From the NCBI GenBank assembly GCA_002506275.1, contig DAXG01000027.1, positions 87,699-145,219 on the forward strand: a stretch of 57,521 nt of DNA. The letters are read 5' to 3'. The notes under the pieces are model-generated. The model did no database searches, was not told the origin of the DNA, and saw only the letters and a program-made list of their open reading frames with translations. The translations under genes were made by a program, and so were the position numbers. Position 1 is the first letter of the stretch; each line of letters opens with the position of its first letter. Origin of the DNA: Euryarchaeota archaeon UBA259 (GTDB lineage: Archaea; Thermoplasmatota; Poseidoniia; Poseidoniales; Poseidoniaceae). Shown piece after piece: positions 44,385 through 53,467 of this stretch.

Positions 44385-45818
44385 ATGGACCCCTATGGCA
44401 TCATGATGGGGCTCATCTTGGTGTTGACGCCAATTATTTGTTGGGCATTCACTGCCCACAAGCCTGCAATGCGTGTCCCAATGAAGCGTTGGTTGCAGGT
44501 TTTTCACGACCAACGGTACTACCTTCACGCAATGGGTTACATTGTCATCATCAAATGGAAGTCGATTACCGATGCGCTCAACGAACCGATTAAATTGCGA
44601 ACTGGACATTGGACACAAGCCGTCTATTCGCTCGAAGGGGACTTTACACAGCATGTTCAAGAGTTCTTCCTCAACGACACGCTCACTTCATTCCTTAATT
44701 TCCATTACCTGTTCATTTACCTGTTCTTGATTTACGTCACAACCGTGTACTTCGCCTACACTGGCGACCGAGACATGACGGACAAAGTGGCCCTGAATTA
44801 TCTGCTGATTTACGCTCTGGCCGTTCCTTATTACCTGTTTTTTAATGTGGAAGTCACATCCTCCTGGATACCAGGAATGGAATCGCTGCTGTATCACGAG
44901 GGATGGTACAGCGTATTCTATGCAACGCATGACCCACTCGACAATGCTGTTCCATCTCTGCATGTCGCCATACCGTTCGGTATTCTGCTGCTTAATTATC
45001 TGCATGTGCGAGAAAACGGAGGAACACTTCGGGAGTGGCGGCATTTCCGATACCACATGTTCGTATTGCTGAATACAGTGTTGTTCATATTCACCATTCT
45101 TTATCTTGGCATCCATTGGTTCATCGACATACCACTTGGAATGTTAATTGGCGGTGTTGGAGCATTGTTCATCCACCACCTCCAACCGAGGTTGCGAAAT
45201 GATTACGGTAGTTTCTTCAAAGGATTCACGAGCAAAAAGATTCGTCAGCATTTGCTGGTAGAGGGAATCGTCGCATTGCTGTTACTCACCACGATTCTCA
45301 TGGCCGTTCAGTACCAAGAAACGCACGTCGATGAACGCATATCCTACCAACTTGGACCTGATGACTCACGGTTTGAGATTATACAGAAGTTCGAACCTGG
45401 GATGAATGTTCATTCCAACATAACGAATCTCGATGATTCCATCACCATGGAGGTGGTTGTTCTCATGGTCGACATCGCACCTCCTGCGATGGAAAACGGC
45501 TCGATTGATTGGAGCATCGTGAAGAGTATTGGAGAGGTTCAGTATGTACCTCCACAGTCGACACTTGGAGTGGTCATCGATTCCCCAATGGTCTTCCATT
45601 ACATCATGATGCATAACCCGAGTCAGAACTCAACGGGTGATGTCATTCAAGTTCGCGTGTTAAACGATTATCATCAGGACTTGATGGGTCAAGCCATCGC
45701 TCTTTCACTTGCATCCCTGTGGATGACTGGCTTTGTCATCAATCGCATCCGTCGGCTCAAGAAATACAACAGGAAGTTCTACGACTCAACACCGTCTCAT
45801 CTCTGGGAACAAGAATGA
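44385..45818 (+). CDS. PAP2-type membrane protein with C-terminal ectodomain
   Basis: The 477-residue protein has about seven hydrophobic segments and the PAP2/Aur1 catalytic pieces AVPSLHVAIPFG and GIHWFIDIPLGM. After the fifth or so helix there is a segment of about 120 residues (DERISYQLGPDDSRFEIIQK onwards) predicted beta-rich, followed by one more helix and a basic tail (INRIRRLKKYNRK). Lipid phosphatase or phospho-head-group transferase at the outer face is likely; the substrate is unknown. ATG 44385 is 26 nt from a TATA-like box. Confidence 0.75.
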   Translation: MDPYGIMMGLILVLTPIICWAFTAHKPAMRVPMKRWLQVFHDQRYYLHAMGYIVIIKWKSITDALNEPIKLRTGHWTQAVYSLEGDFTQHVQEFFLNDTLTSFLNFHYLFIYLFLIYVTTVYFAYTGDRDMTDKVALNYLLIYALAVPYYLFFNVEVTSSWIPGMESLLYHEGWYSVFYATHDPLDNAVPSLHVAIPFGILLLNYLHVRENGGTLREWRHFRYHMFVLLNTVLFIFTILYLGIHWFIDIPLGMLIGGVGALFIHHLQPRLRNDYGSFFKGFTSKKIRQHLLVEGIVALLLLTTILMAVQYQETHVDERISYQLGPDDSRFEIIQKFEPGMNVHSNITNLDDSITMEVVVLMVDIAPPAMENGSIDWSIVKSIGEVQYVPPQSTLGVVIDSPMVFHYIMMHNPSQNSTGDVIQVRVLNDYHQDLMGQAIALSLASLWMTGFVINRIRRLKKYNRKFYDSTPSHLWEQE

Positions 45819-45866
45819 CATTCACGATGAGTGTGTGTTATGAGGGTCTGCCTCGTCCTCACAACA

Positions 45867-46676
45867 ATGGCAGGAGCCGAACGATTGGTCAGTGCAGTGG
45901 ATGAACTGCTTGATTCACCCGGCGGCGAAATGCTCTCACAATTCCGCACCCATCTTCGCTCAAGAGTGAAAATGCTCGCCCTCGTGTTCGCAATTGGCTT
46001 TGTCGCAACGTTTCCACTCACTCGAACTTTTATCGCATGGCTGATTGAGCCACAGCGGCTTCCAAGCGACGTCGAGATTATTGTGATCACACCGGTCGAG
46101 TTCATTTTGCTTCAAGTAAGATTGGCTGCCCATGTGGGACTCATGTGCATGGTTGTCGTGTTCCTTTCAGAGGGAAGTTGGAAAGCAAGCAAACATTTTG
46201 CCGTTCGTCAACGCCTTGCAGAACTTGATTTCAAAACACCTCGTCCGAACATGACGATGCTCATGACGTTTGTATCGGCCCTCACTTTGATGGTTGCCGG
46301 AATCTACTATTCGTGGAATTGGCTTACACCGATGTTGCTTGAATACCTCACGACCGATGCGCAAAGTGCGGGCCTTTCAACTGAGTGGAGACTCACCAGT
46401 TACATTGGATTCATTGCGAATTTGGCACTCGCTTCTGCAGTCGGATTTCAAGCCCCCCTCGTCACACTCGCTGTATTGCGACTCGGATTGGTTCGTCGAG
46501 CAACCGTTCGCTCCTATCGGCGCCACATTTGGTTTAGTGCGTTTATTCTCGGAGCTTTTTTGTCTCCACCAGACCCGCTTTCGCTGTTCCTCGTAGCCAT
46601 GCCTGTGGTCATTCTTTTCGAAATCGCCATAGTGATTGATGCAATCACTCGAAAAGAAGTTTTGCCATCCGATTGA
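45867..46676 (+). CDS. tatC: Twin-arginine translocase TatC
   Basis: The protein of about 269 residues has six hydrophobic segments, with FRTHLRSRVKMLA before the first (the HLxELRxR region) and LGAFLSPPDPLSLFLVAMPV in the last half, both TatC hallmarks. TatC binds twin-arginine signals and forms the export channel with TatA. ATG 45867 places the conserved start region 23 residues in; ATG 45840 is an alternative with seven to nine extra residues. No tatA is nearby. The 3' end overlaps the PHP gene by 32 bp, tail to tail. Confidence 0.82.
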   Translation: MAGAERLVSAVDELLDSPGGEMLSQFRTHLRSRVKMLALVFAIGFVATFPLTRTFIAWLIEPQRLPSDVEIIVITPVEFILLQVRLAAHVGLMCMVVVFLSEGSWKASKHFAVRQRLAELDFKTPRPNMTMLMTFVSALTLMVAGIYYSWNWLTPMLLEYLTTDAQSAGLSTEWRLTSYIGFIANLALASAVGFQAPLVTLAVLRLGLVRRATVRSYRRHIWFSAFILGAFLSPPDPLSLFLVAMPVVILFEIAIVIDAITRKEVLPSD

Positions 46677-47544
46677 GGGAAGGAGGGAGTGTCGATAACG
46701 GCACTGCCATACGTCCAGGGGATTGATTGTACATACGTCCGTGGAAATCTGAGCCACATGTCACCCCAAGTTCGGCCTTCTTGGCGGCTGACCAAAGTTC
46801 ATGTCGATAAGCATCGGAATGACTCCGGTGGAAACATTCGATGGCATCAACACCCGCATCAAGGCAGAATTGGACAAGGTCTGCAGTGTCAATGCAATAG
46901 TAAAGTGGATGAGCCAGGGATGTGAAACCTCCTGCCTCATGCACGGCCTTGCAGGCCTCAGCAATGCTCGGTTTAGGCCGAGTGATGTGAACGGGCTTAC
47001 CGTCTCCAATCCATTCGTCAAACGCCTGTTGTCTTGTCTCAACATAACCGGCTGCGATCATTTCATCTGCCAAGTGCGGTCGGCCGACTGAATCCCCTGC
47101 ACGCGCTACAACGGCGTCAAAATCAATGGGCATTCCAAGTTCTTCGAGCCGTTGTACCATCGTCTTCATACGTGGAATTCGACCTTGACCCAACGGTGCT
47201 AACCATGCTTCGAAATCCATGTGACCCTTACTGGAAAATTCAATGTGCGGGAAATACGCCAAGAGATGCCACGAATCGGAAGCACGGTCTCGTTGTCTTG
47301 TTTCCATGACTGCAGCATTTGCTTCAAGACCGGGCATACAGGTAATCTCAACGCCAGGAATGAACTTCATCCCTTCAGATTCTGCAGCCTGCTTTCCTGA
47401 ACTCCACCCCGAAATGGTATCGTGGTCGGTTAATGACCAAAATTGGACCTTGGACTCAGCCATCATCTTCGCCACGTCCGCGACTGGATGTTCACCATCG
47501 CTGTTGGTGGAATGACTGTGAAGATCAAACGCTTCGGTCCACAT
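46645..47544 (-). CDS. PHP-family phosphoesterase
   Basis: The 299-residue protein has the PHP metal-binding motifs in order: DLHSHSTNSDGE, LTDHDTISGW, PGVEIT, GRPHLADEMI, SLAHPLYY and TCGSDFHGR. It resembles TrpH/RNase AM (YciV), which removes nucleotides or pAp from 5' ends or small substrates. ATG 47544 (MWTEAFDLHSHS) is the natural start; a longer in-frame extension upstream has no support. The 3' end overlaps tatC by 32 bp. Confidence 0.82.
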   Translation of the reverse strand: MWTEAFDLHSHSTNSDGEHPVADVAKMMAESKVQFWSLTDHDTISGWSSGKQAAESEGMKFIPGVEITCMPGLEANAAVMETRQRDRASDSWHLLAYFPHIEFSSKGHMDFEAWLAPLGQGRIPRMKTMVQRLEELGMPIDFDAVVARAGDSVGRPHLADEMIAAGYVETRQQAFDEWIGDGKPVHITRPKPSIAEACKAVHEAGGFTSLAHPLYYCIDTADLVQFCLDAGVDAIECFHRSHSDAYRHELWSAAKKAELGVTCGSDFHGRMYNQSPGRMAVPLSTLPPSLNRMAKLLFE

Positions 47545-47587
47545 GTTACAACCCAACCGCTCAACCTCTATTGAACTATGCAGCGTG

Positions 47588-48439
47588 CTAAAACAAGTCG
47601 TCGAGGTTTGGTAAGTCCGGAAGAGAGGGGGTGCTGGGTTGTTCTGGAAGATGTGAGACGGTTTGGGCTGGAGGTGCTTCAAACAACTCATCGAGGTTCG
47701 GCATGCTCGGTAAGTGGTCAATGCGCATCTGTGATTCAGCGATGGGTTCCACCTGTACTTCGGTTTGAGGCACCGGTTGCGTTATTTGTGTTGGTAGAGA
47801 GACCTGTGTAGAACCTTCAGTTTGGAACTCACGATTCGACGTTTGCCATGGGAGTTCAGGAGTTGGCTTGGTATTCACTTGCCCGGGGAGCGGGATGTTC
47901 TGAACTTCCAGTCGGTCGAAGGTGTCTTCGGTCGAGCGAGAGGATTTGAACACTTCACGGCCTTGCTGTGTGTGACGGTGGGGTGCTGGATTCATCTCGA
48001 CGTGTTGTGTTCCGACAGAACCCATCCCGGTTGACAACGTTGCAAAGGCATCGGTAACATTTTCCGGTTGTACATCCTTGAAGTCTCCAAGAAGAGAGGT
48101 GGCCATGGCTTGCGGTTGCGAGGCTTCAGCCGGTTTTGTTTCAAATTCAATTGAATCAACATTCGTAGAAGAAGAGCGGAATTGTGTTGGCATTGATTCG
48201 ATCGCAGAAAATTGCTCTTCCAGTGTCGGCGCAGATATCATTTCCATTTGCTCACGCTCTCTTGATGCCAAGAACGAGACGATGAAAAGAACCGTTGAGA
48301 CAATGACCATAGCCATTTCTTCGGTACCAAATCCATCGACAAAGCCGAGTTTCAGAACAGAACTGACAATGGCACATACAGCTGCGATTAAACCCAACAC
48401 GAGCGATGCTGTCGCAAGGCGTGGTGCTTTCGGGTCCAT
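47588..48439 (-). CDS. Two-helix membrane protein with repeated PNLDxLF motif
   Basis: The 283-residue protein has two hydrophobic segments within the first 70 residues, then a long disordered tail rich in Ser, Thr, Gln and Pro. The end of the tail has the motif LPSMPNLDELF and, 29 residues on, LPDLPNLDDLF at the very C-terminus. Repeated short acidic-hydrophobic peptides of this type usually dock a partner. The start at ATG 48439 (MDPKAPRL) falls after the folD stop. Function is unknown. Confidence 0.6.
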   Translation of the reverse strand: MDPKAPRLATASLVLGLIAAVCAIVSSVLKLGFVDGFGTEEMAMVIVSTVLFIVSFLASREREQMEMISAPTLEEQFSAIESMPTQFRSSSTNVDSIEFETKPAEASQPQAMATSLLGDFKDVQPENVTDAFATLSTGMGSVGTQHVEMNPAPHRHTQQGREVFKSSRSTEDTFDRLEVQNIPLPGQVNTKPTPELPWQTSNREFQTEGSTQVSLPTQITQPVPQTEVQVEPIAESQMRIDHLPSMPNLDELFEAPPAQTVSHLPEQPSTPSLPDLPNLDDLF

Positions 48440-48473
48440 ACATGCTGCTGTCGTTGCCAACCTATGAGCGTTG

Positions 48474-49352
48474 TTAAACCGAAAGCGAAAGTTCTGCAGC
48501 ACGAACTGTATTTTCCATCAGCATGGCGATGGTCATTGGTCCGACTCCGCCGGGTACCGGTGAAAGCCATGCAGCCTTTAGGGCCACATCGGGATGAACG
48601 TCACCTGCAAGCCGCCATCCACGTTCACGGGTGTCGTCATCAACGCGATTGATGCCAACATCAACCACAACTGCGCCTTCTTTAACCCAGTCTGCAGTCA
48701 CCATTTCCGGACGACCTACCGCAGCGATGATAATGTCCGCACTTGAGCAAAGAGCCTGAGTATCTTTGGTTCTCGAATGAGCAACTGTGACCGTAGAATC
48801 AACACCTTTCGCACTCAGAAGTAACGATTGCGGCATCCCAACTATTCTCGAACGACCCAACACCACCGCAGTTTTACCTTCCGTTTCAATCCCGGCCCAC
48901 GACAACATTCGCATGACTCCGCTTGGCGTACATGGCAACATCCCATCCATTCGACCTTGAACCAAACGGCCTAAGTTTTGTGGATGGAACCCATCGACGT
49001 CCTTTGATGGGTCGATGAGGTCTGTGAGACCTTCTTCGTCCATGTGATTAGGAAGAGGCGATTGAACAAGAATCCCGTGCAAACCATCTTGTTTATTGAG
49101 CGATTCGATGGTTTGACGAACTTCATCTTCGGTAGCGTTTGCCGGCAATTCAATATGAGTACTGCGAATACCGAGTCGCTCACAGGCTCGGACTTTCGAG
49201 CCAACATAGACATGGCTCGCCGGGTCATCGCCAACAATCACGACTGCCAAATGAGGTTGAGTCTTCTTCTCTAAGCATGCTGCAATCCTTTGAGTGAGTT
49301 CTTCTTCGACCTTTGCTGCACAAGCTTTTCCGTCCAGTCGTTGGGCCACCAT
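48474..49352 (-). CDS. folD: FolD, methylene-tetrahydrofolate dehydrogenase/cyclohydrolase
   Basis: The 292-residue protein has the FolD motifs: SHVYVGSKVRACE (catalytic Lys), GILVQSPLPNHM, DGFHPQNLGRL, the dinucleotide-binding GRSRIVGMP and SPVPGGVGPMTIAML. It interconverts methylene-, methenyl- and formyl-tetrahydrofolate using NADP. Its presence shows that the organism uses folate one-carbon carriers. It shares the strand with the neighbours on both sides and lies 34 bp upstream of the two-helix gene. Confidence 0.93.
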   Translation of the reverse strand: MVAQRLDGKACAAKVEEELTQRIAACLEKKTQPHLAVVIVGDDPASHVYVGSKVRACERLGIRSTHIELPANATEDEVRQTIESLNKQDGLHGILVQSPLPNHMDEEGLTDLIDPSKDVDGFHPQNLGRLVQGRMDGMLPCTPSGVMRMLSWAGIETEGKTAVVLGRSRIVGMPQSLLLSAKGVDSTVTVAHSRTKDTQALCSSADIIIAAVGRPEMVTADWVKEGAVVVDVGINRVDDDTRERGWRLAGDVHPDVALKAAWLSPVPGGVGPMTIAMLMENTVRAAELSLSV

Positions 49353-49388
49353 ACCACTCCCAAAGAATCCATGACTTTGAGCATTCGC

Positions 49389-49841
49389 TTACAGAACCCC
49401 TCCACCTGCTTCATGTTCAGAACCGGCAGCGGTCGTAAACAACCGTTCGTCATCCTTGAACGATTTGAATTCAATCGCATTTCCAGACGGGTCGTTCAGG
49501 AACAGCGTCGCCTGCTCTCCAACCTTCCCAGGATAACGAATATGAGGTTTGAGTCGAAAATCAACCTCCTTTGCGAGCAGTTGGTCTCGGAATGAATGCC
49601 ACTGCGCATACTCCATTACCAAACCGAAATGAAACGGTGGTACTTGCTTACCATCAACCCGCCCACCGTCAGTATAATCTGGCATCTTCTGAACCAAATG
49701 ACAGACGATTTGATGGCCATGAAAATTGAAATTGATGGTGTGCTCTGTTCGACGACCAATTGCACACCCGAGCACATCAACATAGAATCGTTCTGTTTGG
49801 TCTAAATCCGTAACGGGAAACGCAAGGTGAAACGGACGCAT
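49389..49841 (-). CDS. VOC-family (glyoxalase/dioxygenase-like) protein
   Basis: The 150-residue protein is a vicinal-oxygen-chelate domain: FHLAFPVTDLDQTERFYVDV at the start, PPFHFGLVM at the second strand pair, and FLNDPSGNAIEFKSF at the end. The His and Glu metal ligands of the family are visible (His 5, His 71 region, Glu near the end). Glyoxalase, dioxygenase or resistance functions all occur in the family; the exact role is open. It is 36 bp upstream of folD and 55 bp from the tRNA gene. Confidence 0.8.
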   Translation of the reverse strand: MRPFHLAFPVTDLDQTERFYVDVLGCAIGRRTEHTINFNFHGHQIVCHLVQKMPDYTDGGRVDGKQVPPFHFGLVMEYAQWHSFRDQLLAKEVDFRLKPHIRYPGKVGEQATLFLNDPSGNAIEFKSFKDDERLFTTAAGSEHEAGGGVL

Positions 49842-49896
49842 GAAAAACCGACTGGATGGAGGCTTATCGGATTTTTCACGTACAGTGAATGTAAGG

Positions 49897-49969
49897 AGCC
49901 TGCGGAGGGACTCGAACCCCCGGCCTTCGGATTACAAATCCGATGCACTACCAGCTATGCTACACAGGC
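49897..49969 (-). tRNA. tRNA-Thr (anticodon TGT)
   Basis: The minus-strand sequence folds as a cloverleaf: acceptor GCCTGTG/CGCAGGC with one T-G pair, anticodon stem TCGGA/TCCGA with loop TTTGTAA giving anticodon TGT, and T-arm with loop TTCGAGT. The discriminator is T, as is usual for archaeal tRNA-Thr. No intron and no encoded CCA are seen. It reads ACA and probably other ACN codons. Confidence 0.95.
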
Positions 49970-50101
49970 GACAAACTGCCCGAGACACTTACCCTTGATG
50001 AATGAAACGGAGAGAACAACAAGAAAACGACATGGATTCGAAGCATTTCTTTGAACCAGCGGAAGGGGCAAGTCAAAGAACACGCCCGCATTCGGAGAGG
50101 C

Positions 50102-51388
50102 ATGAACCACGATGCCGGTGCAGGATTACTCAACCCCTACTCCCAGTCCAAGGTCGGTAACGATACCATCTTTGGATGGTGGGCTCGGTACCAAGAAGCG
50201 GTCAAAAACGGTGCTGACGCCGTAAATGGGACCATTGGAGCACTGCTTGAGGACGACGGAACACTCGCCATCAACAAAGTGGTTGATGAAGCGATTCGGG
50301 CAGCACCTCCAGTCGAAATTGCCGCATATGCGCCGTTGAAAGGACTTCCAGCATTCCTCGATCTGGCCAAAACTCTTGCTCTCGGTGAGCACCGTGACGC
50401 CATGGATGCGTGCGGCATCTCGATGACCGCAACTGCAACGCCGGGTGGCTCTGGCGCACTGTTCCTCGCAGCAGCCAATTTTGCGAACCGAGGCGACAAA
50501 GTACTCCTTCGAGACCGACACTGGGGCCCTTACAAGGGATTCCTGTCGGGCTGTGACTTGGGTTCAGAAGTCTATGCACTGTTACCGAAAATCGATGACT
50601 CGCCGTATCCATTTGTTGATATTGAAGATTTCAAGGCCAAACTTGCCTCACTCTGTTCGACCCAAGACAAAGTCATGATTTGGCTCAATGATCCAGCACA
50701 TAACCCTACAGGACTTTCTCTGACGCCTGCAGGACGAATGGCCGTGCTTGAAGCGGTGATGGAAAGCGCTTCTGCCAACGAGAATGTTGGCCACACTTTA
50801 CTCTTGGATTCTGCGTATCATCTGTATGCAGAAGAACCTCATGGATGGAGCCAAACCATTCTTGAATCAATTGAAGAGGGTTGGCCATGGACTGAAAATT
50901 TCCTCATCACCTTTGCTCTTTCGCTCTCGAAGTCTCACACCATCTATGGCCTGCGAACGGGTGCTCTGGTCAGTATCCATCCCGACGCAGAAGTCACCGA
51001 AAAAATCGACATGGTGATGGGGGTTACTGGACGGCAGACATGGTCAGCAGCACCTCGAGTAGCACAATATACCGTCAGTGAAATGCATGCATCAAGTGCA
51101 GGTGGCAAGGCATGGGGTCTTGAGAGGGACCGCTTACAGTCTCTGCTTGTGAACCGCAGGAACCTTCTCAAAGAGTCATGTGAAAAACTGAACGTCCCCC
51201 TCAATCCAACGCATGATGGCTTCTTTGCGTGGTTGGAACATGACGATCCACAGAAGATTGCAGAGGCCTGTGCTGAGCAAGAAGTGTACCTCGTTCCGCT
51301 CACCGGTGGGGTTCGCATCGGCCTATGTGCAGTCCCGTTGGAACACATTCCTCGCGTCGCCGAAGCGTTAGCACACGCACTCAAGTGA
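50102..51388 (+). CDS. Class I/II aminotransferase
   Basis: The 428-residue protein is a fold-type I PLP enzyme. It has TPGGSGALFLAAANF, NDPAHNPTGL, LLLDSAYHLY and the PLP lysine region FALSLSKSHTIYGLRTG. It resembles aromatic or aspartate aminotransferases; the amino-acid substrate cannot be fixed. The start is ATG 50102 (MNHDAGAGLL); a TTG at 50051 is in frame but would add a basic stretch near the tRNA gene. The next gene begins 9 bp later. Confidence 0.82.
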   Translation: MNHDAGAGLLNPYSQSKVGNDTIFGWWARYQEAVKNGADAVNGTIGALLEDDGTLAINKVVDEAIRAAPPVEIAAYAPLKGLPAFLDLAKTLALGEHRDAMDACGISMTATATPGGSGALFLAAANFANRGDKVLLRDRHWGPYKGFLSGCDLGSEVYALLPKIDDSPYPFVDIEDFKAKLASLCSTQDKVMIWLNDPAHNPTGLSLTPAGRMAVLEAVMESASANENVGHTLLLDSAYHLYAEEPHGWSQTILESIEEGWPWTENFLITFALSLSKSHTIYGLRTGALVSIHPDAEVTEKIDMVMGVTGRQTWSAAPRVAQYTVSEMHASSAGGKAWGLERDRLQSLLVNRRNLLKESCEKLNVPLNPTHDGFFAWLEHDDPQKIAEACAEQEVYLVPLTGGVRIGLCAVPLEHIPRVAEALAHALK

Positions 51389-51397
51389 GGAATCACG

Positions 51398-51772
51398 ATG
51401 CCCGGGACGAGAGAGAATTTCCTCATTGCAGGGGCAATATGCATTGTCGCAGGGGCTTTTTTCACCGTTGCCAACATCATGTCCATCGCTGGAACAATAG
51501 GGATAAGTGGCATCGTTTTGTTCATACTTGGTATGTCGATTCGTACTGAAAAGGGAATGTCTGACGAAGAAATTTCCAATTGGAAACCGGACTCAGCACA
51601 ACTTCCTGATGCTGGACGTGTCATGTACAGAGTGGACATCACGCTTGATGAGCCGAAGAAGTGCACCGTCATGTGCGGACCATGTGGGCATATCGAGTTA
51701 CTCGATGGGGATAGACCAAGTCAATTTACTTGCCCAGCATGCGCTGTTTCACTCTGGGAAGAAGAAGAGTAA
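51398..51772 (+). CDS. Small membrane protein with zinc ribbon
   Basis: The 124-residue protein has two hydrophobic helices in the first 50 residues. A soluble domain ends in a zinc ribbon, CGPCGHIELLD then CPACAVSLWEEEE. The ribbon should face the cytoplasm or outside next to the membrane; its partner is unknown. It lies between the aminotransferase and pheS, on the same strand. Confidence 0.65.
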   Translation: MPGTRENFLIAGAICIVAGAFFTVANIMSIAGTIGISGIVLFILGMSIRTEKGMSDEEISNWKPDSAQLPDAGRVMYRVDITLDEPKKCTVMCGPCGHIELLDGDRPSQFTCPACAVSLWEEEE

Positions 51773-51857
51773 GCGGCAAATAACGATCGCTTCAAAAGTC
51801 CACAAAAAGACCTCGGGGCTCCATAGAATTGAAGGGCATGAATTGACACGACGCATC

Positions 51858-53342
51858 ATGGACGCAGACTCCTTGCTCAACCCCGAGCGCAGAATGCTGC
51901 GCCGAATGCAAGAGAAGCCTGGGCATGAATGGTCTCTCACTGAAATTCTTGAAGCGTGCCAATGGAAGGACCAAGCGGTCGCCGTCGGAGCCGGACATGG
52001 CCTTACCAACGGCGGGCTTGTAAAAACAAAGGAAAACAGTTCGTCACTCGTGCGGCTCGCAACTGAAGGCGTCAAGGCAAAGGAGAGTGGGCTGCTTGAA
52101 GCGCGATTATGGAGTTGGATTTCAACGCATGAAGAGCCATCAATGGCCAATCTCCAATCGAATTTTGAGCGTCATGAGGCGGGGCCAGGTGTTGGACTAA
52201 TGAAGCGGTTGGGCGTTCAAATGTCCAATGGCGCCTTTGCCGCGGAAAATCCAGAGCAAGTCACGACACAAATTGCGGAGAGAACTGCATTCATTCAATC
52301 GTTACCACAACCTGAAAATTCGCTGGATAGCGACATGTTGGAGCATTTCAAATCACGCCGTGGCCTGATTGAATCGGTTGTATCGACAACACGAACATGG
52401 ACGCTGACCAGTGCCGGGCAGGCGGTTGCTTCAGATTCACTTGTCGAAAAACAATTCATTACTGAGATTACCAGTGAACTTCTGCAATCGGATGAATGGA
52501 AAGATGCCGAATACAGACCGTTCGATGTGACGCTTGAATCCTCAACACCGAGAACTGGACGCAGCCATCCTATGCAGGCATTGATTGAGCGTGTACGCAG
52601 CATATTCCTTGAGATGGGATTCTCAGAATTGGTCGATGACTATGTTCAAACTGCTGGATGGAACATGGATGCTCTGTTCATTCCACAAGACCATCCAGCA
52701 CGAGAAATGCAAGACACGTTCTACTTGGAAAACCCTCAATCAATTGAGCTTCCAAAACACCTCACGGATGCTTGGGGTGCGATCCATGAACACGGTGGAG
52801 ACACCGGCTCGGTGGGTTGGGGTGGTTCGTTCTCTGCCGAAACCTCAGAAAAAGGGCTGTTGCGCACACATACAACGGTCAACACCATCCAATATCTTGC
52901 AGAGAACCCAACCGAAGCATGCCGTGTCTTTTCGGTCGACCGGGTGTTCCGTAAGGAAGCAATTGACAGAACACATCTCCCTGAGTTCCACCAAATTGAA
53001 GGAATCATCATGGAAGAAGGAGCAAACTTGCAAATGCTTGTTACCACGCTCAAAACGTTCTATGCAAAGATGGGCTATCCAGAAGTTCGAGTCCGCCCTG
53101 CCTATTTCCCTTACACAGAACCAAGCCTCGAAATTGAAGTCAAATGGAGAGGAAAGTGGTTGGAACTGGGTGGAGCAGGCATTTTCCGACCTGAAGTTAC
53201 CGAACCTTTAGGCATCTCTTCACCGGTACTCGCATGGGGAATGGGCCTCGAACGGCTTGCTATGCTGGTTCTCGGTCTTGATGACATTCGCCAACTCTAC
53301 ATTTCAGATTTAGAATGGTTACGAAACCAACCGATTCTGTGA
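51858..53342 (+). CDS. pheS: Phenylalanyl-tRNA synthetase alpha subunit
   Basis: The protein of about 494 residues has an N-terminal winged-helix region (about 1-100), then the class II core: motif 1-like HPMQALIERVRSIFLEMGF, motif 2 around VDRVFRKEAIDRTHLPEFHQ, and motif 3 GMGLERLAML. The region FRPEVTEPLGI is typical of archaeal PheS. It charges tRNA-Phe with PheT, which is not in this window. ATG 51858 (MDADSLLNPERRM) is the probable start; the frame is open further upstream but overlaps the zinc-ribbon gene. Confidence 0.92.
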   Translation: MDADSLLNPERRMLRRMQEKPGHEWSLTEILEACQWKDQAVAVGAGHGLTNGGLVKTKENSSSLVRLATEGVKAKESGLLEARLWSWISTHEEPSMANLQSNFERHEAGPGVGLMKRLGVQMSNGAFAAENPEQVTTQIAERTAFIQSLPQPENSLDSDMLEHFKSRRGLIESVVSTTRTWTLTSAGQAVASDSLVEKQFITEITSELLQSDEWKDAEYRPFDVTLESSTPRTGRSHPMQALIERVRSIFLEMGFSELVDDYVQTAGWNMDALFIPQDHPAREMQDTFYLENPQSIELPKHLTDAWGAIHEHGGDTGSVGWGGSFSAETSEKGLLRTHTTVNTIQYLAENPTEACRVFSVDRVFRKEAIDRTHLPEFHQIEGIIMEEGANLQMLVTTLKTFYAKMGYPEVRVRPAYFPYTEPSLEIEVKWRGKWLELGGAGIFRPEVTEPLGISSPVLAWGMGLERLAMLVLGLDDIRQLYISDLEWLRNQPIL

Positions 53343-53454
53343 CGGCGCTCAACGAATGCAGCGATTCACGGGGTGTGGCCCGTATATCGTCAATCGGGTA
53401 TTTAGGCAAAGAGAATTGAGGTCTGCATGCAGTGGACCGATACGATGGTTCACT

Positions 53455-53460
53455 GGAGGG
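53455..53460 (+). promoter_or_regulatory. Ribosome-binding site deciding the helicase start
   Basis: GGAGGG ends 7 nt before ATG 53468 and is among the strongest Shine-Dalgarno sequences in the window. It selects 53468 over the upstream in-frame GTG at 53432. A TATA-like GGTATTTAGG (53397-53406) precedes it. Confidence 0.55.
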
Positions 53461-53467
53461 ATACAAC

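Noticed and set aside
47545..47721. N-terminal extension of the PHP protein
   Set aside because: The PHP domain begins at the DLHSHS motif just after ATG 47544; the extension has no support.
51507..51857. N-terminal extension of pheS
   Set aside because: This stretch overlaps the zinc-ribbon membrane protein, which is a better gene in its own frame; PheS similarity starts after 51858.
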